Assembly: GCF_014204945.1 (NCBI RefSeq)
Contig: NZ_JACHMN010000002.1
Location: 2,689,001-2,753,000 of the forward strand
Length of the DNA: 64,000 nt
Source: Allocatelliglobosispora scoriae
GTDB taxonomy: Bacteria; Actinomycetota; Actinomycetes; Mycobacteriales; Micromonosporaceae
Reading direction: 5' to 3'
The notes beneath the pieces are model-generated. The model saw only the letters and a list, made by a program, of their open reading frames with translations, had not been told where the DNA came from and did no database searches. Positions 54,345 to 62,873 of this stretch are shown here, piece after piece (the stretch's first letter is position 1; each line of letters begins with the position of its first letter). The position numbers and the translations under genes were made by a program.

Positions 54345-55658
54345 ATGGTGACGTGGCGGGCCGCTGCCCTCCTCGGCGTCGGCGTCTCGACCCTGTGGCT
54401 CTGGCCCGACCCGTGGATGGGGCTGGCCGGAGTGATCATCGCGGTTGCCCTGCTCTGCCTGCTCGATCGCTGGAGCACCCCCAACCCGACCACCATGAAG
54501 CTGGAGCGCTCGGGTGACCGGATCTGCCGCCTCGGCGAGCAGGCGACCACCGAACTGGCAGTCACCAACCCGCACTCCACCGCGTGCCGGGTGGAGATCC
54601 GGGACGCCTGGGTGCCGTCGGCGCAGGCCATGCCCCTGTCGCACCGCCTGGTCATCGAGGGCGAGCGCACCGAGAAGCTCGTCACCACGCTGCGCCCGAC
54701 CCGGCGCGGCGATCGCGAGGCGGTCCGGGTGACCGTGCGCTGCTACGGCTTCCTCGGGCTCACCTTCCGCCAGGCCGGGCAGGCGAAGGCGGACCGGATG
54801 ACCCCGCCGTGGAAGCTGCGGGTCCTGCCCCGCTTCGAGTCCCGGCGGCACCTGCCCGAGAAGCTGGCGAAGCTGCGCACCCTCGACGGTGTCACGACGA
54901 TCCGGGGACGCGGCCAGGGCTCCGAGTTCGACACCCTCCGCGAGTACGTGGTCGGCGACGATGTCCGCTCGATCGACTGGCGGGGGACGGCACGCCGCAA
55001 CGACGTCGTGGTCCGCACCTGGCGCCCCGAACGCTCCCGGCGGGTCGTCTGCGTGCTCGACACGGGGCGTACGAGTGCCGTCCGGGTCGGCGACGAGCCA
55101 CGGCTGGACGCCGCCATCGACGCCGCCCTGCTGCTCGCCGCCGTCGCCGAGCACGCCGGTGACCAGGTCGACCTGATCGCCGCCGATGAGCGGGTCCGGG
55201 CCGCCGTGACCCGGGTCGCCGGACGCGGCCTGCTGCCCCGGCTCGTCAACGCGCTCGCGCCGCTGCAGCCGTCGCTGACGGAGACCGACTTCGAGCTGGT
55301 CACGAGCGAGATCCTGCGGCGCGAGCGCAAACGCAGCCTGGTGGTGCTCTTCACCGCGCTGGAGCCCGGTGCGCTCGGCGAGGGCCTGCTGCCGGTGCTG
55401 CCCCGGCTCGCCGCCAAGCACCGCGTCCTCATCGCCGCCGTGCACGACCCGGTCCTCAACGGGCTCGCCGACACCCCGATCACCGATGCGACCTCGGTCT
55501 ATCGCAAGGTGGCGGGGCTGCGGGCCAGGGCCGAGCGGGACCGGGTGGTGGCGGCGCTGAGCCGGCACGGTGTCCGCGTACTCGATGCTCCGGCGTCCAC
55601 CTTCGCCTCCGAGGTCACCGACGCCTACCTGGCCCTCAAAGCCGCCGGCCAGCTCTAG
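54345..55658 (+). CDS. DUF58 domain protein
   Basis: 437 residues. Starts seven bases after MoxR. Two N-terminal hydrophobic segments (about 1-45). A conserved core: GSEFDTLREYVVGDDVRSIDWRGTARRNDVVVRTWRPERSRRVVCVLDTGRT, a DUF58/vWA-like region. Partner of the MoxR ATPase. The last gene of the operon; the convergent spoIIM-like gene ends eight bases downstream. Confidence 0.93.
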   Translation: MVTWRAAALLGVGVSTLWLWPDPWMGLAGVIIAVALLCLLDRWSTPNPTTMKLERSGDRICRLGEQATTELAVTNPHSTACRVEIRDAWVPSAQAMPLSHRLVIEGERTEKLVTTLRPTRRGDREAVRVTVRCYGFLGLTFRQAGQAKADRMTPPWKLRVLPRFESRRHLPEKLAKLRTLDGVTTIRGRGQGSEFDTLREYVVGDDVRSIDWRGTARRNDVVVRTWRPERSRRVVCVLDTGRTSAVRVGDEPRLDAAIDAALLLAAVAEHAGDQVDLIAADERVRAAVTRVAGRGLLPRLVNALAPLQPSLTETDFELVTSEILRRERKRSLVVLFTALEPGALGEGLLPVLPRLAAKHRVLIAAVHDPVLNGLADTPITDATSVYRKVAGLRARAERDRVVAALSRHGVRVLDAPASTFASEVTDAYLALKAAGQL

Positions 55659-55665
55659 AACGAGC

Positions 55666-56631
55666 TCAGTTCTCGATGTCGCCGGTGAGGCCGAGGCGCT
55701 GCGCTCGGCGGCCCAGCGTCCAGACATAGGCGAGGAAGGCGAGCCACACGATCGCGCCGAGGCTGTCCTTGAGCAGGTACGGCATCGGCGACGGCGTGAG
55801 GAACGCCTCCAGCAGCGCCGAGACGAAGAACGCCGCGAAGAGGCCGAGCGCGCCGACCATGCCCGTCCGCGCCGCCCGGGCGACCGCCCTGCCCCGGCTG
55901 AGCTCCGGACCCGGTGCGATCCAGGCGAAGCCGATCCGCAGCCCCAGGCCGGCGGCGATGAACAGGCTCGTCAGCTCCAGCAGCCCGTGCGGCGTGATCA
56001 GCCCGAAGAACGCGTCGGCCCGGCCGTGGCCGATCATCAGCCCGCCCATCACGCCGAGGTTCATCGCGTTGGTGAAGAGCAGGTAGAGCACCGGCAGCAG
56101 CAGCACCCCGCCCGCGAAGCACTGCGCGGCGAGCCAGGCGTTGTGCGTCCAGAGGCTCGCGGCGAAGTTGGGCGCGAAGAACTCGCTGTAATAGCCCTCG
56201 AAATCCTGGTGCACGATCTGGTCGATCTGCTTCTCGTCGAAGAACGCGGCGGCGATGTCGGGATCGGCCACCACCAGGGTGCCCATGACCGCGGCGAGGA
56301 GGAGCGAGACCACCGCCGAGCCGATCCACCAGGCTCGGGCCTGATAGACGACGAGCGGGAAGTCTCGGACGAAGAAGCGCTGCACCGACCGCCACGAGAA
56401 GCCCTCGCTGCCGGTGACGGCGCCCCGGGCGGTGAGCACGAGCCGGGTGAGCCGCGCCTGCAGCGAGGGGTCGGGCATCCGGGTCCGGACCGCCGAGAGA
56501 TGGGTGGCCGCGCGCTGATAGAGAACGACCAGCTCGTCCACCTCGCGGGCGTTGAGCCTGCGGCGGCGGCTGAGCTGCTCGAGACGGCGCCACTCGCCCT
56601 GGTGTTCCGCGACGAAGGCATCCAGATCCAC
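55666..56631 (-). CDS. Stage II sporulation protein M (SpoIIM)-like membrane protein
   Basis: 321 residues. The start MDLDAFVAEHQGEWRRLEQLSRRRRLNAREVDELVVLYQRAATHLS is conserved in actinobacterial SpoIIM-like proteins. Five or six membrane helices follow (WIGSAVVSLLLAAVMGTLVV, NLGVMGGLMIGHGRADAFFGLITPHGLLELTSLFIAAGLG). In Bacillus SpoIIM works in septal peptidoglycan removal. Here it sits in the DUF58 cluster and its role is unknown. Confidence 0.92.
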   Translation of the reverse strand: MDLDAFVAEHQGEWRRLEQLSRRRRLNAREVDELVVLYQRAATHLSAVRTRMPDPSLQARLTRLVLTARGAVTGSEGFSWRSVQRFFVRDFPLVVYQARAWWIGSAVVSLLLAAVMGTLVVADPDIAAAFFDEKQIDQIVHQDFEGYYSEFFAPNFAASLWTHNAWLAAQCFAGGVLLLPVLYLLFTNAMNLGVMGGLMIGHGRADAFFGLITPHGLLELTSLFIAAGLGLRIGFAWIAPGPELSRGRAVARAARTGMVGALGLFAAFFVSALLEAFLTPSPMPYLLKDSLGAIVWLAFLAYVWTLGRRAQRLGLTGDIEN

Positions 56632-56701
56632 GTGCGCACTGTAGCGTCGGCCCGCTCACCGCGGGACCCCGCGATTGGCTTCGGTGGTGTTGGATGGGCG
56701 G

Positions 56702-57616
56702 ATGTCCGTCACCAGCTCCGAGCCCGACCATCGACTGGTCAGCGGCGAGGCCGTTCAGCTTGAGGTACGCGTGGCGCGGGTCGGCTCCCGCGCGCTCGCC
56801 CTCATGATCGACGTCGTCGGGCAGCTCGTGATGCTGATCATCCTGCTCCCCGTCGCCATGCTCAGCATGGGCGTCCTCGCCGCCGACGCCGCGCTCGCCA
56901 GCGCGGTGCAGGTGATCACGGTCATCCTCGTCTTCGTCGCCTATCAGACGGCGTGGGAGACGCTCTCCGGCGGCCGGACACCGGGCAAGTTCGTGCTGGG
57001 CCTGCGCGTGGTCCGCGACGACGGCGGCCCGATCCGCTTCCGGCACGCGATCACCCGCGCCCTGGTCGGCGCGACACTGGAATGGCCAGGGCTGCTCCTA
57101 CCGGTGATCACCTGGTTCGCCAGCATCACCACGATGCTCACCAACGCGCAGGGCAAGCGCCTCGGCGATCTCGCGGCGGGCACGATCGTCATCCACGACC
57201 GGACGCCGATGACCTGGGGCTGGGTCCCCGGCATCCCGCCGCACCTGGTGCCGTGGGCGTCGACGCTGGACCTGACGGCCCTCGACGACGATCTCGCCCT
57301 GGCCTGCCGGCACTTCCTGGCCCGCAGCCGCAGTCTCAGCGAGCCTTTCCGCAGCAGGCTCGGCGAGCGGCTCGCCGGTGAGGTGATGGCGCTGACCACT
57401 CCCAGGCCGCCGATGGGGACTCCCGGGTGGGCGTACCTGGCTGCGGTTGTGGGTGAAAGGCACCGCCGGGCCGCGACGCGCCTGGCGACCGCGCGCCGCG
57501 CTCAGGCCACGCTCTGGCCGGAACTCTTCCCCACTCCCCCGCCGATCCCCGCCCCCCGAGCAGCGGCACCCCTGCCCCTGTCCCTCCCCGCGGCAGACCC
57601 CCTCAATTCGCGTTGA
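56702..57616 (+). CDS. RDD family membrane protein
   Basis: 304 residues from ATG 56702. The N-terminal 20 residues are polar, then VARVGSRALALMIDVVGQLVMLIILLP begins the RDD domain. The signature GRTPGKFVLGLRVVRDDGGPIRFRHAITRALVG includes the Arg/Asp/Asp pattern. Helix 2 lies at about 75-95. The C-terminal 120 residues are soluble, with Pro-rich end. Divergent from the SpoIIM gene. Its stop codon lies inside the left arm of hairpin 57605-57682. Confidence 0.9.
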   Translation: MSVTSSEPDHRLVSGEAVQLEVRVARVGSRALALMIDVVGQLVMLIILLPVAMLSMGVLAADAALASAVQVITVILVFVAYQTAWETLSGGRTPGKFVLGLRVVRDDGGPIRFRHAITRALVGATLEWPGLLLPVITWFASITTMLTNAQGKRLGDLAAGTIVIHDRTPMTWGWVPGIPPHLVPWASTLDLTALDDDLALACRHFLARSRSLSEPFRSRLGERLAGEVMALTTPRPPMGTPGWAYLAAVVGERHRRAATRLATARRAQATLWPELFPTPPPIPAPRAAAPLPLSLPAADPLNSR

Positions 57617-57682
57617 TCAAGGGAAGACTCGCCGCATATCGGACACCCGAGATGGTGAGTCTTCCCTTGATCAACGCGAATT
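57605..57682. terminator. Hairpin between RDD and efeB genes, 26-bp perfect arms
   Basis: Arms 57605-57630 and 57657-57682 pair exactly around a 26-base loop. The left arm starts inside the RDD stop region; the right arm ends four bases before the efeB stop. It should act in both directions. Confidence 0.82.
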
Positions 57683-57686
57683 ATGG

Positions 57687-58952
57687 CTACGTGAAGAGGG
57701 TGCGGCCCCAGAAGTCCTCGGGGCCCGACACGCCTGGGGGGATCGCCCAGACCGCGCTGGAGACGTGGCGGATGTATTCGTTGAGGATGTCGGCCTTGGC
57801 CAGGCTGCGCTGGACCGGGACGAACTGCTTTCGGGGATCGCGCTGGTAGGCCATGAAGAACAGGCCGGCGTCGAGGCGGCCCAGGCTGTCCGAGCCGTCG
57901 ACGAAGTTGTAGCCGCGCCGGAGCAGCCTGGCGTTGCCGTTGAAGTCGGGGTGGGCCAGGCGGACGTGCGCCTCCATCGGCATCACCTTCTCGCCGTCCT
58001 TACCGACCGCGGTGAAGTCCGGCTCGTCGAACTCCTTCGCCTTGCCCAGCGGCGCACCCTCGCCCTTGTCGCGGCCGATGATCGCCTCCTGCTCCCCGAG
58101 CGAGGTGCGGTCCCAGGTCTCGATCAGCATCCGGATCCGCCGGGTGACGAGGTAGCTGCCGCCCGTCATCCAGGCCGCGCCGTCGGGGGCGTCGGCCCAC
58201 AGGTGCTCCTTGAGCAGCTCCGTGTCCTCGGCCTTGAGGTTGGCGGTGCCGTCCTTGAAGCCCATCAGGTTGCGCGGGGTGGCCTGCGCGCGCGATGTCG
58301 AGGAGGTACGCCCGAAGCCGAGCTGCGAGTAGCGCATCGTGACCCGGCCGAACCCGATCCTGGCGAGATTGCGGATCGCGTGCACCGCGACCTGCGGATC
58401 GTTGGCGCAGGCCTGGATGCAGATGTCGCCACCGGAGATCTCCGGACGCAGCGCGTCGCCCCTGAAGGCGGGCAGGTCCGCGAGCGCGGCGGGCCGCTTG
58501 TCGGCGATGCCGAACCGGTCCCGGCCGTCCGCGTCGCGGAACAGGGTCGGGCCGAAGCCGATCGTGAGGGTGAGGCCGCTCGCGGGCAGGCCGAGCGCCT
58601 CGCCGGTGTCGTCCGGCGGCGCCTCCGGGATGCCGCCGACCGCGCCGAAGTGGCCGGCGTCGTGCCCGGCCGTCAATCGCGCCGCAGCGGCCGTCCACTC
58701 GCGGAGCAGCTCGATCAGCTCCGCCCGGTCCTTCGCGATCACGTCGAACGCCGCGAAGTGCAGCCGGTCCTGCGCCGGCGTGACGATCCCAGCCTGGTGC
58801 GGTCCGAAGAACGCGACCGCGTCGGCGGCACCGGAGAGGGCGTTGGCCGTGCCATCCCCGGTGCCACCGTCGATCAGTGCCATGGCACCCGCCCCGGCGA
58901 GCCCGGCGGCGCCAACTCCGGCGAGGGTGATCGCCGTACGACGAGTGACCAT
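57687..58952 (-). CDS. efeB: Deferrochelatase/peroxidase EfeB (Dyp-type)
   Basis: 421 residues from ATG 58952 with AGGGGA upstream. Tat-type signal MVTRRTAITLAGVGAAGLAGAGA (twin Arg). Dyp-type motif GFKDGTANL (GxxDG) and the heme-pocket region GGSYLVTRRIRM...WDRTSLGEQEAIIGR. EfeB is a periplasm/exported heme peroxidase that supplies iron to EfeUO. Downstream gene of the efeUOB set (order U-O-B on the minus strand). Confidence 0.95.
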   Translation of the reverse strand: MVTRRTAITLAGVGAAGLAGAGAMALIDGGTGDGTANALSGAADAVAFFGPHQAGIVTPAQDRLHFAAFDVIAKDRAELIELLREWTAAAARLTAGHDAGHFGAVGGIPEAPPDDTGEALGLPASGLTLTIGFGPTLFRDADGRDRFGIADKRPAALADLPAFRGDALRPEISGGDICIQACANDPQVAVHAIRNLARIGFGRVTMRYSQLGFGRTSSTSRAQATPRNLMGFKDGTANLKAEDTELLKEHLWADAPDGAAWMTGGSYLVTRRIRMLIETWDRTSLGEQEAIIGRDKGEGAPLGKAKEFDEPDFTAVGKDGEKVMPMEAHVRLAHPDFNGNARLLRRGYNFVDGSDSLGRLDAGLFFMAYQRDPRKQFVPVQRSLAKADILNEYIRHVSSAVWAIPPGVSGPEDFWGRTLFT

Positions 58953-58965
58953 GGTTGTCCCCTGA

Positions 58966-60087
58966 CTACTTCGCGATGACCGCGGCGATCTTACTGATCG
59001 GCTCGGCGAGGGCGTTGATGACATCGGTGAGCTCCTTGAGCTCGCCGGTGGTCAGTGCGGTGTGCAGCTTCCAGCCGTCGCCGTCGCGGTGCTTGGCGAG
59101 CGTGGTCTCGGCGTTCTTGAAAGCGGTGTCGAGCTTCGCGACGAGGTCCGGCGCACGGTCCTCCAGCGCCGGGCGGAGCGCGGCGACGGAGGCCTTGGAA
59201 CCCTCGAGGTTGGCGGCGAAGTCCCACAGGTCGGTGTGCGAGTAGCGGTCCTCCTCGCCGGTGATCTTGCCGCTGGCGACCTCGTCGAGCAGCTCCTTGG
59301 CGCCGTTGGCGAGCTGCAGCGGGGAGAGCTTCTCCGCCGTGGCCTTGGCGACGATCTCCTTGACGTCGACGAGCAGCTGGTCGGCGATCGCGCCGGACTT
59401 GCTCACGTCGCCCTTGACCCAGAGGTCCTGCTCCAGCTTGTGGAAGCCGGTGAAGGCCATGCCCTCGGCGATGACGTCCTCGCGGCCGTCGATCTTCGGG
59501 TCCAGGTCGCCGAAGATCTCGGCGACCGGCTCGATCCGCTCCCAGTAGGTCCGGGCGATCGGGAAGAGCGCCTTCGCCTTGGCGATGTCACCGGCCTTGA
59601 CCGCGGTGACGAACTCCTCGGTCTTGGCGAGCAGCGGCACGGTCTGGCTCTGCACGTAGCGCTGGTAGTTGGCGGTCGCGTCGGCGAGCTTCGCGTCGGC
59701 GGTCAGCGGCGCGGCCGAGCCGCTGACCGTGAAGGCCGCCCGGATGCCGCTGCCGATCATGCCCGGCTTGCAGGCGGTCTCATAGGTGCCGGCCGGCAGC
59801 TCGGCCTTGAGCTCGCGGGTGATGCCCGGCGGGATGTTCTCCACCTCGGCCATGACCCGGTCACCGGCGGCGTAGACGTAGAACTCGGTGATCTTCCCGC
59901 CCTTGTTGCTGATCGCGAAGGTCACGACACCCGAAGCCGCCTCCTTCTTGGCGACATCGCACGCGGTGTCGGTGGCGCTGACGGCGATCGGGCCACCGGC
60001 GTCGGCGGACTTCGGCTCGTCCTTGCTGCACGCCGTCAGGCCGAGGCCCAACAGGGCCGCTCCGGTCAGGACCAGGGTCTTACGCAT
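58966..60087 (-). CDS. efeO: Iron uptake system component EfeO
   Basis: 373 residues. ATG 60087 is chosen because GGAG lies five bases upstream; GTG 60093 and ATG 60090 are alternatives. Lipobox LTAC at about residue 19. Cupredoxin-like region (residues 40-130, TFAISNKGGKITEFYVYAAGD), then the M75 imelysin-like domain with FHKLEQDLW and the conserved ARTYWERIEPVAE, likely metal-binding. It is the extracytoplasmic ferrous-iron binding subunit of EfeUOB. The start overlaps the efeU stop. Confidence 0.94.
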   Translation of the reverse strand: MRKTLVLTGAALLGLGLTACSKDEPKSADAGGPIAVSATDTACDVAKKEAASGVVTFAISNKGGKITEFYVYAAGDRVMAEVENIPPGITRELKAELPAGTYETACKPGMIGSGIRAAFTVSGSAAPLTADAKLADATANYQRYVQSQTVPLLAKTEEFVTAVKAGDIAKAKALFPIARTYWERIEPVAEIFGDLDPKIDGREDVIAEGMAFTGFHKLEQDLWVKGDVSKSGAIADQLLVDVKEIVAKATAEKLSPLQLANGAKELLDEVASGKITGEEDRYSHTDLWDFAANLEGSKASVAALRPALEDRAPDLVAKLDTAFKNAETTLAKHRDGDGWKLHTALTTGELKELTDVINALAEPISKIAAVIAK

Positions 60088-60089
60088 CA

Positions 60090-60935
60090 TCACTCCGCGG
60101 GGGTTGGCACGGCCGCCGCAGGGCGCGGGGTCCGATTCGGCATCAGGAACAGGATGAGTACGGGCACCGCATAGGCGCCCCAGGCGACCATCTCCAGCAC
60201 GCTGGGCTGGACGGTGAGGTTGAACATCCCGGCGATCAGCTGGGCGCCCCAGCTCGTCGGGTCGATGACGTTCGACAGGTCGAAGGCGTGGTCGTTGAGG
60301 CCCGGGAGCACGTCGGCCTCCTGGAGGTCGTGCACGCCGTATTTCAGGATCCCGGCGGCGACGAGGACCAGCAGCGCGCCCGTCCAGGTGAAGAACTTCG
60401 TCAGGTTGATCCGCACGGCGCTGATGTAGAGGAAATACCCGATCACGACCGAGGTCAGGATCCCGGCGAGGATCGCCACGACATACCAGGGCGAGTCGCT
60501 GCCCTCGATGGTGGCGAAGAAGAGGACCGCGGTCTCCAGGCCCTCGCGGGCGACGGCGAGGAACGACATGCCGACCACGGCGACCGAGCCGATGCCGATC
60601 GCCTCGCTGAGCTTGTCGCGCAGCTCGCCGCCGATGGACCGGGCGGCCCGGCGCATCCAGAAGATCATCCAGGTGACGAAGCAGACCGCGACGATCGAGG
60701 TGATCGCGTCGAAGAGCTCCTGCTGCTCGTGGGTGAGGTGGGCGGCCGTGTACTCCAGCAGCGCTGCGGCTCCGACGGAGAGCGCGACGGCGAGCCCGAC
60801 GCCGAGCCAGACCAGGGGCAGCTTGCCGCGCCGGTCGGACTTGACGAGGTAGGCGACGAGGATGCTCACGACCAGCGTCGCCTCCAGCCCTTCGCGCAGG
60901 CCGATGAGGAACGTGGGGAAGACGTTGCCGATCAT
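60090..60935 (-). CDS. efeU: Iron permease EfeU (FTR1 family)
   Basis: 281 residues from ATG 60935 with GGGAG eight bases upstream. Two REGLE motifs, LREGLEATLVV near residue 13 and AREGLETAVLFF near residue 130, define the Ftr1-type permease. Seven or so membrane helices. Imports iron with EfeO and EfeB. Heads the operon; an IdeR-like box lies 63 bases upstream of the start. Confidence 0.95.
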   Translation of the reverse strand: MIGNVFPTFLIGLREGLEATLVVSILVAYLVKSDRRGKLPLVWLGVGLAVALSVGAAALLEYTAAHLTHEQQELFDAITSIVAVCFVTWMIFWMRRAARSIGGELRDKLSEAIGIGSVAVVGMSFLAVAREGLETAVLFFATIEGSDSPWYVVAILAGILTSVVIGYFLYISAVRINLTKFFTWTGALLVLVAAGILKYGVHDLQEADVLPGLNDHAFDLSNVIDPTSWGAQLIAGMFNLTVQPSVLEMVAWGAYAVPVLILFLMPNRTPRPAAAVPTPAE

Positions 60936-60998
60936 TGGCTCGCTCCCGGGGGTCGTGGGCGAAATGGATCGACTCAAGTTAGCTGAGGCGGTCCTAAG

Positions 60999-61017
60999 TA
61001 AGGGCAGCCATACCTTA
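60999..61017. promoter_or_regulatory. Predicted IdeR/DmdR iron box upstream of efeUOB
   Basis: Read on the minus strand the 19 bases TAAGGTATGGCTGCCCTTA match the IdeR/DtxR consensus TTAGGTTAGGCTAACCTAA at 13 of 19 positions. Placement suits iron-dependent repression of efeU. A second, partial TTAGG-like half-site adjoins. Confidence 0.55.
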
Positions 61018-61052
61018 ATGCTAGGCCCGTCCCCCAGGTCAAGTCGAGTGAC

Positions 61053-61089
61053 AAAAAGCGACGCCGACCACAGTCGTGGACGGCGTCGC
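61053..61089 (-). terminator. Intrinsic terminator of ahcY with U tract
   Basis: On the minus strand GCGACGCCGTCCAC and GTGGTCGGCGTCGC pair with a short GACT loop and are followed by TTTTTGT. The only clear classical Rho-independent terminator with a U tract in this window. Confidence 0.85.
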
Positions 61090-61116
61090 CGATGGAGCTA
61101 TAACGAGCTATATGGA

Positions 61117-62568
61117 TCAGTAACGGTAGTGGTCAGCCTTGTACGGGCCCTCGATCGGCAGACCCATGTAGGAGGCCTGCTCCTTCGTGAGCTCCGTCAG
61201 CTTCACGCCCAGGGCGCCCAGGTGCAGGCGGGCGACCTTCTCGTCGAGCGCCTTCGACAGCGTGTAGACGCCGATCGGGTACTCCGAGGTCTTCGTGAAG
61301 AGCTCGATCTGAGCGATCGTCTGATTGGCGAAGCTGTTGCTCATGACGAACGACGGGTGGCCGGTCGCGTTGCCCAGGTTCAGCAGGCGGCCCTCGCTCA
61401 GGATGATGACCGAGTGGCCGTCCTCGAACGCGAACTCGTCGACCTGCGGCTTGATGTTGATCCGCTTGACCTTGGGGTCCTTGAAGAGCCCGGCCATGTC
61501 GATCTCGTTGTCGAAGTGACCGATGTTGCCGACGATCGCGTTGTGCTTCATCCGCGACATGTGGTCGGCCGTGATGACATCCTTGCAGCCCGTGGCCGTG
61601 ATGAAGATGTCGCCGGTCTCGACGACGTCCTCGATCGTGGTCACCTGGTAGCCGTCCATCGCCGCCTGCAGCGCGCAGATCGGGTCGATCTCGGTGATGA
61701 TGACGCGCGCGCCCTGGCCACGCAGCGACTCCGCGCAGCCCTTGCCGACGTCGCCGTAGCCGAAGACCACGGCCACCTTGCCACCGATGAGCACGTCGGT
61801 CGCCCGGTTGATGCCGTCGATGAGCGAGTGGCGGCAACCGTACTTGTTGTCGAACTTGCTCTTCGTCACCGAGTCGTTGACGTTGATCGCCGGGAAGATC
61901 AGCTTGCCGGCCGCCTGCATCTCGTAGAGACGGTGCACGCCGGTGGTGGTCTCCTCGGTGACGCCCTTGATGCCGGCCGCCACGCCGGTCCAGCGCTTGT
62001 CGTCCTCGGTCAGCGACCGCGCGAGGACACCCAGGATCACCGCGTACTCCTCGGAGTCGTCGGCGGTGGGGGCCGGCACGGCACCCGCGGCCTCGAACTC
62101 GGCGCCCTTGTGCACGAGCAGCGTCGCATCGCCGCCGTCGTCAAGGATCATGTTGGGACCCTGGCCATCGGGCCAGAGCAGGATGCGCTCGGTGCACCAC
62201 CAGTACTCCTCGAGCGTCTCGCCCTTCCAGGCGTAGACCGGCACGCCGGACGGCGCCTCGGGCGTGCCCTCGGGGCCGACGACGATCGCGGCGGCGGCGT
62301 GGTCCTGGGTGGAGAAGATGTTGCAGCTTGCCCAGCGGACCTCGGCACCGAGAGCCGTGAGGGTCTCGATCAGGACCGCGGTCTGGATGGTCATGTGCAG
62401 GGATCCGGTGATCCGAGCGCCGGTGAGCGGCTTGGTGTCGGCGTACTCCCGGCGGATTGCCATCAGGCCGGGCATTTCGTGCTCGGCGAGTTGGATCTCC
62501 TTGCGCCCGAAGGCGGCGAGGGAGAGATCGGCGACTTTATAGTCACCAGCGGTCAGGATGCGGGTCAT
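61117..62568 (-). CDS. ahcY: S-adenosylhomocysteine hydrolase
   Basis: 483 residues from ATG 62568 with AGGAG upstream. Hydrolyses SAH to adenosine and homocysteine with bound NAD+. [13 protein letters not shown], the NAD-binding [27 protein letters not shown], and the C-terminal [10 protein letters not shown] are diagnostic. Full length for actinobacterial enzymes. No SAH riboswitch was recognised upstream. manA is the next gene upstream, the usual order in actinobacteria. Confidence 0.98.
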   Translation of the reverse strand: MTRILTAGDYKVADLSLAAFGRKEIQLAEHEMPGLMAIRREYADTKPLTGARITGSLHMTIQTAVLIETLTALGAEVRWASCNIFSTQDHAAAAIVVGPEGTPEAPSGVPVYAWKGETLEEYWWCTERILLWPDGQGPNMILDDGGDATLLVHKGAEFEAAGAVPAPTADDSEEYAVILGVLARSLTEDDKRWTGVAAGIKGVTEETTTGVHRLYEMQAAGKLIFPAINVNDSVTKSKFDNKYGCRHSLIDGINRATDVLIGGKVAVVFGYGDVGKGCAESLRGQGARVIITEIDPICALQAAMDGYQVTTIEDVVETGDIFITATGCKDVITADHMSRMKHNAIVGNIGHFDNEIDMAGLFKDPKVKRINIKPQVDEFAFEDGHSVIILSEGRLLNLGNATGHPSFVMSNSFANQTIAQIELFTKTSEYPIGVYTLSKALDEKVARLHLGALGVKLTELTKEQASYMGLPIEGPYKADHYRY

Positions 62569-62672
62569 GAAAGAACTCCTGTCGGTCGGCTGACCTAGTG
62601 CGACCCTTCACTCTACGCGGGGCCCTTAGGGCAGGTTTACTCTCCCCAGGCGCCCTATTTTTCCCGTATTGC

Positions 62673-62765
62673 TTGACATGGAACACACTGAGTGTGACTC
62701 TTTAACCACGCAGCGTTATCGCGACGAAAGTCCGAGGAACGCGCGGGGGAACCAAACCGGGGGGA
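62673..62765 (+). promoter_or_regulatory. Promoter-like element followed by ydaO (c-di-AMP riboswitch)-like sequence
   Basis: TTGACA (62673-62678) has, just downstream, a perfect CACACT-G-AGTGTG palindrome (62684-62696). From about 62702 the sequence has short blocks reminiscent of the 5' half of ydaO/yuaA riboswitches (CGACGAAAGTCCGAGGAACG, then GCGGGGGAACCAAACCGGGG). No protein gene follows on this strand; a hairpin does. Identity is tentative because the conserved 3' half is not convincing. Confidence 0.3.
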
Positions 62766-62766
62766 A

Positions 62767-62821
62767 GTACGGGGCGGTTGACCACTGGCGGACGGTCCGT
62801 GAGTGGTCAACCGTCCCGTAC
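62767..62821. terminator. Hairpin between ahcY and manA, 20-bp arms with one mismatch
   Basis: Arms 62767-62786 and 62802-62821 pair with one mismatch (a G-T wobble in RNA on one strand), around 15 bases that include ACGGTCCGT, itself self-complementary. Probably ends manA transcription, and could end the riboswitch-like RNA from the other side. Confidence 0.75.
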
Positions 62822-62873
62822 GCTATTTCGCGTCCCATTCGTCACCCGGCAACTACTCGATCGATCACCGGAA

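Noticed and set aside
62569-62680. SAH riboswitch upstream of ahcY
   Set aside because: None of the conserved SAH-riboswitch blocks was recognised in the leader, and the ahcY gene has an ordinary AGGAG site.
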